Both the position numbers and the translations under genes were made by a program. Shown piece by piece: positions 7,674 through 11,391 of a DNA stretch of 11,391 nt. Within the stretch, counting starts at the first letter, position 1, and every line of letters begins with the position of its first letter. Origin of the DNA: an uncultured Eubacterium sp. (GTDB lineage Bacteria > Bacillota > Clostridia > Lachnospirales > Lachnospiraceae); NCBI GenBank assembly GCA_934351445.1, contig CAKRIZ010000052.1:1-11391 (forward strand). The letters run 5' to 3'. The notes under the pieces were generated by a model. That model was not told where the DNA came from, did no database searches, and was given only the letters and a program-made list of their open reading frames with translations.

Positions 7674-8552
7674 ATGGAAAAGAAAAAAGCAAAATTAAGT
7701 TTGGAAAAAAAATATAATCTTACCGGATGGGCATTTCTGCTTCCGGCAGCGCTTTTCATATTTTTGTTTTGTTTTTATCCGATGGCGCAGGCGATCCTGC
7801 TTTCTTTTAGAAAAACAGGAGGAGTATTTGCAGGAGTAACCAATTATGCAAGAATCCTAAAGGACAAAACATTCCAGCAGTGCCTGTTTAACACGATCTT
7901 CTATTTTGTAGTTCAGGTTCCGGTCATGCTCATTCTGGCATTGATTCTGGCACAGCTTTTGAACAACCCGAAGATCAAAGGAAAAGGAATTTTCAGAACC
8001 CTGATCTTTCTTCCGTGCGCAACGTCACTGGTATCTTATTCCATGATATTCAAGTCATTGTTTGCTCCGGATGGAGTGGTGAACCGGGTACTCACTGCGA
8101 TCGGTTTGTCTTCTGTGGACTGGTTCCAGAGCACCTGGCCGGCACGCTGGGTGATCGTGATCGCGCTGATCTGGAGATGGACCGGCTACAATATGGTATT
8201 TTATCTTGCAGGATTACAGAATATTGATTATTCTGTGTATGAAGCAAGCTACATAGATGGAGCAACGCCGTTTCAGCAGTTTACAAGGATTACGATCCCG
8301 CTGCTCAAGCCGACGATCCTGATGACAGCGATCATGTCGACATCCGGAACACTGCAGCTCTTTGATGAGTCTATGAACCTGACTGCCGGAGGTCCCGGAA
8401 AGTCAACGATGACACTGGCGCATTACATTTACAATATCTCCTTTGTAGAGACACCTAAATTTAACTATGCGGCAGCATTGTCTGTATGTATTCTTGTTAT
8501 GGTAGCAGTCCTGTCTGCGATTCAGATGAAAGTAGGTGACAAACGTGACTAA
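7674..8552 (+). CDS. Sugar ABC transporter permease, MalF/UgpA-like
   Basis: This 292-aa inner-membrane protein is one half of the transport channel. It has a short cytoplasmic N-terminus (Lys-rich, residues 1-13) and about six membrane segments, the first near 16-40 (GWAFLLPAALFIFLFCFYP). The EAA loop that docks the ATPase is at about 190-211 (EASYIDGATPFQQFTRITIPLL), with the conserved Gly at 196. The LTAGGPGKSTMTLAHYIY stretch (236-253) is typical of the MalF/UgpA branch of CUT1 importers. GGAGAGG (7664-7670) precedes the ATG by 3-6 nt. It overlaps the next permease gene by a few bases, which fits translational coupling. No ATPase gene is present in the operon, so a shared MsmK-type ATPase coded elsewhere is expected. 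Confidence 0.93.
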   Translation: MEKKKAKLSLEKKYNLTGWAFLLPAALFIFLFCFYPMAQAILLSFRKTGGVFAGVTNYARILKDKTFQQCLFNTIFYFVVQVPVMLILALILAQLLNNPKIKGKGIFRTLIFLPCATSLVSYSMIFKSLFAPDGVVNRVLTAIGLSSVDWFQSTWPARWVIVIALIWRWTGYNMVFYLAGLQNIDYSVYEASYIDGATPFQQFTRITIPLLKPTILMTAIMSTSGTLQLFDESMNLTAGGPGKSTMTLAHYIYNISFVETPKFNYAAALSVCILVMVAVLSAIQMKVGDKRD

Positions 8553-9351
8553 TATGAAAAAAATTATTTCCTACGCCGTGTTAGTCCTTGCGAGCTTTTT
8601 GTCCGCATTTCCGTTATATTATATGCTTTGCGGAGCAACGAACGCCAGCATCGATGTTGTCAGAGGCCGCTTGTATCCGGGTCTGCATCTGGCGGAAAAT
8701 TTCAAGACGCTGGTCGATATGCAGAACCTCGGACTTGCGATGTTTAATTCCTTCCGGAACGCGATCATTATTACACTCGTGACCCTGCTTGTATGCTCGA
8801 TCGCAGGATATGGCTTCGAGATCTATCACGATAAGGGCAAAGATCTGTTGATGAGCATCCTGCTGCTCGCCATGATGCTTCCGTTTGTAGCGATCATGAT
8901 CCCGTTGTTTAAGATGTTCACCTCATGGAAATTGGTGAATACATGGATTGCTTTGGCACTTCCGTCTATTTCGACGCCGTTTATGATCATGCTGTTCCGT
9001 CAGGCGGCCCGTTCCTTCCCGCATGATATTATCGAGGCTGCGAGACTCGAGGGACTGAGCGAGGTGCAGATCTTCTTTCAGATGTTCATTCCGGTTATGA
9101 GGTCTACCTATGGCGCAGCCATGACAGTAACCTTTATGAATGCATGGAATAACTATCTGTGGCCGACAATCATCCTGCAGGACAACAAGGCGATCACTAT
9201 GCCGCAGCTGGTGGCAAACCTAAAGAGTGGCTATAGTGTAGATTATGGTATGTTGATGCTTGGTGTATTGATCTGTACGCTTCCGACGGCGATCATCTTC
9301 CTGTGCTTACAAAAGAGCTTTGCAAATGGAATTACAGGAGCGGTGAAGTGA
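8545..9351 (+). CDS. Sugar ABC transporter permease, MalG/UgpE-like
   Basis: This is the second channel subunit of the importer, 268 aa from the chosen start. Six membrane segments are visible, beginning with IISYAVLVLASFLSAFPLYY. The EAA loop lies at about 164-184 (EAARLEGLSEVQIFFQMFIP), and the C-terminal FANGITGAVK is the usual end of MalG-type permeases. Start choice: GTG at 8545 has AGGTGA (8534-8539) 5 nt upstream and overlaps the preceding gene by 8 nt. GTG 8536 lies inside that ribosome-binding site, and ATG 8554 is rather far from it, though it remains possible. The stop codon TGA (9349-9351) shares its last base with the ATG of the next gene, so the two are probably coupled in translation. 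Confidence 0.92.
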   Translation: MTNMKKIISYAVLVLASFLSAFPLYYMLCGATNASIDVVRGRLYPGLHLAENFKTLVDMQNLGLAMFNSFRNAIIITLVTLLVCSIAGYGFEIYHDKGKDLLMSILLLAMMLPFVAIMIPLFKMFTSWKLVNTWIALALPSISTPFMIMLFRQAARSFPHDIIEAARLEGLSEVQIFFQMFIPVMRSTYGAAMTVTFMNAWNNYLWPTIILQDNKAITMPQLVANLKSGYSVDYGMLMLGVLICTLPTAIIFLCLQKSFANGITGAVK

Positions 9352-9842
9352 TGCAGCAGAGAGAACCAATGAATAGAGAATTTATGAATCGAGAGCACAT
9401 GAACAGGGAGCGCATGAGAGAGGCAGAAGGTGCCCTCCGTCTGGCGTATCAGCTCGGATTGCTGGAGGATCCTTCGATGAAGGGGCTTGAGGTGAGACGC
9501 TGGAGGCATAATGAAAAGCTGCAGCAGATGGAACAGGCACAGGAGGTGTTTTATGGCCCGCGCTATTTTTCGGCGCCGGCGTATCTGCAGTATGAGCTGA
9601 CCCGCCTGAAGCTGGATTTTGTACAGCCATCGGAGGCCGTGAAAAAGACTGGTGTGTGTCCGGACTTTACGGAGCAGCAGAAGAGGATGTTTTATGAGCA
9701 GAACATGGATCTGTTCGGACGTTATCAGGGGGATTTTTTTTCCTATGAAGAAGTGGCGCAGATGATTGAGAAGCGATTGAGGGAGGATGCATATGACAGG
9801 CTTGTCCAGAACCTATTATGTGAGCGCGAAGACGGGCAGTGA
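9351..9842 (+). CDS. Probable GH136 lacto-N-biosidase subunit I (LnbY-like helical/chaperone subunit)
   Basis: This is a 163-aa charged, helix-rich protein without a signal peptide or membrane segment. By itself it is not a recognised enzyme. The C-terminal part (about 105-155, FTEQQKRMFYEQNMDLFGRY then SYEEVAQMIEKRLREDAYDR) recalls the flanking helices of SurA/PrsA-type folding factors, but no parvulin isomerase domain is present. Its place directly before and overlapping a beta-helix protein matches the two-part GH136 enzymes known from Clostridiales (Lnb136 I and II) and the LnbY-LnbX pair of Bifidobacterium longum, in which the small partner is needed for active enzyme. It is shorter than the equivalent domain I remember in a fused Eubacterium enzyme (about 215 aa). 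ATG 9351 overlaps the permease stop, with AGGAG at 9336-9340. Residues 7-21 are a repeated MNREx segment. Confidence 0.65.
   Translation: MQQREPMNREFMNREHMNRERMREAEGALRLAYQLGLLEDPSMKGLEVRRWRHNEKLQQMEQAQEVFYGPRYFSAPAYLQYELTRLKLDFVQPSEAVKKTGVCPDFTEQQKRMFYEQNMDLFGRYQGDFFSYEEVAQMIEKRLREDAYDRLVQNLLCEREDGQ
9369..9413 (+). repeat. Three tandem 15-nt repeats coding MNREF-MNREH-MNRER
   Basis: Three in-frame 15-base units (9369-9383, 9384-9398, 9399-9413) each begin with ATG and read Met-Asn-Arg-Glu-x. A partial fourth (ATGAGAGAG) follows at 9414. The units differ by a few bases, mostly at silent positions and in the last codon. They lie in the N-terminus of the putative GH136 subunit I and each supplies a possible, but poorly supported, internal start. 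Confidence 0.8.
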
Positions 9843-11088
9843 TCAAAATGACGGACAGACACCGGAGCGTGCATTTGCCAGTCTTTTTGCGGTCAATCAC
9901 ATGTCGCTGCAGCCGGGAGACCGGGTCTTGCTTGAACGGGGCAGTGTATTTTACGGACAGTATCTGCAGGTGACTGACAGCGGCAGCGCGGATGCGCCTA
10001 TTGTGATCGGGGCATATGGAGATGAGGAAGAAGCGGCACCGTGTATCGAAGCCTGCGGGCAGGGAATCTGGTATCAGGATTATGGACAGCCTCTGGACGC
10101 GCCGACACATGTCTATCATGGTTATGTATCATCGGCGGTACTGCTGTACGATGCCCAGTACATCCTTGTGGAAGATCTGGAGCTGACGAATTCGGGGCAG
10201 GAGATCATCGGAGAGCGGTATTCACAGGCAGATAAGATGAACCGCACCGGTGTTGCAGTGGTCGCAAAGGACAAAGGTGTCCGGCGTGGAATTACGCTCC
10301 GCCGGCTTTGGATCCATGATGTCCATGGAAATGTGTATGATAAGCACATGAATAACGGTGGTATCTACATGACAGCGCTTCGCCCGGAACGTGAGGAAGT
10401 GACAGGTGCTGCCCGTTACAGCGATATCACGGTGGAAGGCTGCTTTGTCTACCGTGTCAGCCGCTGGGGAATCGCAGTGGGGTACACCTATGCGCATGAA
10501 CAGTTTCGGGGCGCACAATTAAGCGAGGATACCTTTTTGAAGTACGGACATGAAAATGTGCGGATCAGTGATAATTATGTCAAGGAGGCAGGCGGTGACG
10601 GTATAACAGTCATGTATGCGCTGCGTCCGCTGGTGGAGCATAATCTGTCAGATTCGGCTGCATGTGAGATCAATGACCGGATCTATCGCGATCCGGGAGA
10701 TCGGATGGGCAAGGTGGCAGCCGGCATCTGGCCGTGGAAATGCAAGGATGCCTGTTTCCGTTATAATGAGGCGGCGGATACGAGGCTGAATCAGGATGGC
10801 ATGGCGTATGATGCGGATTCCGGTGACGGAACCGTGTATGAATATAATTACAGCCGGCAGAATGAGGGCGGCTGCGTGATGTTCTGCCAGCAGGAGGCGA
10901 TCCACAATACATTCCGCAAGAATGTCAGCTATGATGACCTCGGAGGAACGATCAGTCCTGCAGAGAATCCGGATGCACTGCTGGAAGACAATGTTTTTTA
11001 TGTGCGCGAGGGCGTGCCCTTTGTCCGCAAACATATGGATGGCGGCTGCTTTGAACAGATCAATAATCGTGTGATACAGTGCTGGTAG
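9793..11088 (+). CDS. Probable GH136 lacto-N-biosidase subunit II (LnbX-like right-handed beta-helix)
   Basis: This 431-aa right-handed parallel beta-helix protein has no visible signal peptide. The N-terminus (TYYVSAKTGSDQNDGQTPER, about 7-26) followed by GDRVLLERGSVFYGQ and APIVIGAYG is the usual first turn of such helices. Repeated strand turns follow (ILVEDLELTNSG, ITLRRLWIHDVHGNVYD, ITVEGCFVYRVSRWGIAVG, VRISDNYVKEAGGDGITVMY, VYEYNYSRQNEGGCVMFC). GH136 enzymes have this fold and release lacto-N-biose from lacto-N-tetraose using two Asp residues seven apart (Asp411/Asp418 in LnbX, from memory). Here Asp335 and Asp342 (NQDGMAYDADSG) have that spacing and a similar distance to the C-terminus. 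The start was set at ATG 9793: GGGAGG at 9781-9786 is 6 nt upstream, whereas ATG 9787 touches it. It overlaps subunit I by 50 nt. An unrelated pectate-lyase-like glycan enzyme is the main alternative. Confidence 0.7.
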   Translation: MTGLSRTYYVSAKTGSDQNDGQTPERAFASLFAVNHMSLQPGDRVLLERGSVFYGQYLQVTDSGSADAPIVIGAYGDEEEAAPCIEACGQGIWYQDYGQPLDAPTHVYHGYVSSAVLLYDAQYILVEDLELTNSGQEIIGERYSQADKMNRTGVAVVAKDKGVRRGITLRRLWIHDVHGNVYDKHMNNGGIYMTALRPEREEVTGAARYSDITVEGCFVYRVSRWGIAVGYTYAHEQFRGAQLSEDTFLKYGHENVRISDNYVKEAGGDGITVMYALRPLVEHNLSDSAACEINDRIYRDPGDRMGKVAAGIWPWKCKDACFRYNEAADTRLNQDGMAYDADSGDGTVYEYNYSRQNEGGCVMFCQQEAIHNTFRKNVSYDDLGGTISPAENPDALLEDNVFYVREGVPFVRKHMDGGCFEQINNRVIQCW

Positions 11089-11128
11089 CAGTTCAGCCCG
11101 CGCCATTCCGGGAGACACCAAAACAAAC

Positions 11129-11172
11129 AACCAGCTTATCTGTGGTTTTATACTACCACGAATAAGCTGGTT
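11129..11172 (+). terminator. Hairpin ending the glycan operon
   Basis: AACCAGCTTAT (11129-11139) pairs with ATAAGCTGGTT (11162-11172), and inside it TGTGGT (11141-11146) pairs with ACCACG (11155-11160), giving about 17 bp with one mismatch and an 8-nt loop. It lies 40 bases after the beta-helix stop codon. The downstream T-run on the plus strand is short (TTTGTGT); on the minus strand the stem is followed by GTTTGTTTTGG, so it may also stop leftward transcripts. Confidence 0.6.
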
Positions 11173-11177
11173 TGTGT

Positions 11178-11221
11178 AAAAATATCAAGTTTCCTGTCTG
11201 TTGTCATTTTGGTAAACTTGA
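11178..11221 (-). terminator. Possible terminator of the minus-strand small ORF
   Basis: TCAAGTTT (11185-11192) and AAACTTGA (11214-11221) make an 8-bp stem with a 21-nt loop, starting 6 bases after the stop codon of the minus-strand small ORF. On that strand it is followed by TATTTTT (11184 down to 11178). The stem is AT-rich and the loop long, so this is a weak call. Confidence 0.35.
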
Positions 11222-11227
11222 AATTTC

Positions 11228-11389
11228 TTAATTTTTCATCTCTGTTTTTCTTTTCTCATTAATTAGTAGACCAATCGTGGAAATAACAAAAATTAATGCC
11301 GATGTTAGAGAAAAAATTCCATCAGTAACCACAAATATGATAAACGTGGCTAATGGAATATAATTAAGAATACTTTTCAAAATTTTCAT
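11228..11389 (-). CDS. Small two-segment membrane protein, 53 codons (may continue past the window edge)
   Basis: Reading leftward from ATG 11389, 53 codons end at TAA (11230-11228). The product starts MKILKSILNYIPLATF and has two hydrophobic segments, about residues 7-21 and 25-43, separated by TDG, then a charged tail (NEKRKTEMKN). This looks like a genuine small membrane protein: positive residues flank the hydrophobic parts, and a possible terminator follows. Its ribosome-binding site would lie outside the window, and only two bases precede the ATG, so it could also be the end of a longer gene. Base composition is much more AT-rich than the operon, which suggests a different origin. I do not recognise the family. 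Confidence 0.5.
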   Translation of the reverse strand: MKILKSILNYIPLATFIIFVVTDGIFSLTSALIFVISTIGLLINEKRKTEMKN

Positions 11390-11391
11390 GT

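Noticed and set aside
9303..9350. GTG 9303 as an earlier start of the subunit I gene.
   Set aside because: It would overlap the permease by 49 bases without a good ribosome site; ATG 9351 with AGGAG and stop/start overlap is far better.
9728..9793. G5-A-T8 run (9728-9741) as a slippage site that would fuse GH136 subunits I and II.
   Set aside because: The frame needed to reach the beta-helix gene has stops at 9763-9765 and 9778-9780, so slippage at the T8 run cannot make a fusion.
10648..11130. A 160-codon minus-strand open frame beneath the beta-helix gene, and similar antisense frames under the other genes.
   Set aside because: They are shadows of well-supported genes, without family motifs or matching ribosome sites.
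1..11391. CRISPR arrays, tRNA or rRNA genes, insertion sequences, phage attachment sites.
   Set aside because: No regularly spaced repeats, RNA gene patterns, transposase motifs or terminal inverted repeats were seen.

Overview
The window looks like a chromosome segment of a gut Firmicute, most likely a Lachnospiraceae member (Roseburia / Eubacterium / Blautia type). Pointers are strong GGAGG ribosome-binding sites, a CUT1 sugar ABC transporter with no ATPase gene of its own, a lipoprotein binding protein with an acidic Asp/Ala-rich linker, a GH112 phosphorylase, and a cobalamin gene next to a MATE exporter. This assignment rests on gene content and general family knowledge, not on a search.

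Layout. (1) 171-1169, plus strand: cbiB (cobD), adenosylcobinamide-phosphate synthase. (2) 1195-2547, minus strand: a 450-aa MATE exporter, convergent with cbiB, with its own extended -10 promoter. (3) 2726-3583, minus strand: an AraC-type regulator with an N-terminal cupin. (4) 3584-3936: a 353-base divergent control region with a near-consensus sigma-A promoter reading right, a palindrome at the start point, a 15-nt tandem repeat and a leader hairpin. (5) 3937-11088, plus strand: a six-gene operon made of GH112 beta-1,3-galactosyl-N-acetylhexosamine phosphorylase, sugar-binding lipoprotein, two permeases, a 163-aa helical protein and a 431-aa right-handed beta-helix protein. A strong hairpin follows it. 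(6) 11228-11389, minus strand: a 53-codon membrane-protein ORF in AT-rich DNA at the window edge.

Interpretation. The last two operon genes look like the two parts of a GH136 lacto-N-biosidase: a small chaperone-like subunit I (LnbY-like) and a beta-helix catalytic subunit II (LnbX-like). GH136 together with GH112 and an ABC importer is the known lacto-N-tetraose / lacto-N-biose / mucin-glycan module of butyrate-producing Clostridiales and bifidobacteria. Neither GH136 part has a visible signal peptide. The simplest model is that the transporter imports lacto-N-tetraose or lacto-N-biose/galacto-N-biose, GH136 cuts tetraose inside the cell to lacto-N-biose plus lactose, and GH112 phosphorolyses lacto-N-biose to galactose-1-phosphate plus N-acetylhexosamine. 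The AraC regulator probably controls this divergent operon. The transporter ATPase, a beta-galactosidase and the Leloir and N-acetylhexosamine enzymes are not in the window and must lie elsewhere.

The most interesting points are the split, 50-nt-overlapping, apparently cytoplasmic GH136 pair, a 15-nt ATG-starting tandem repeat in the subunit I N-terminus, the elaborate leader ahead of GH112, and an 11-bp hairpin separating the binding-protein gene from the permease genes.
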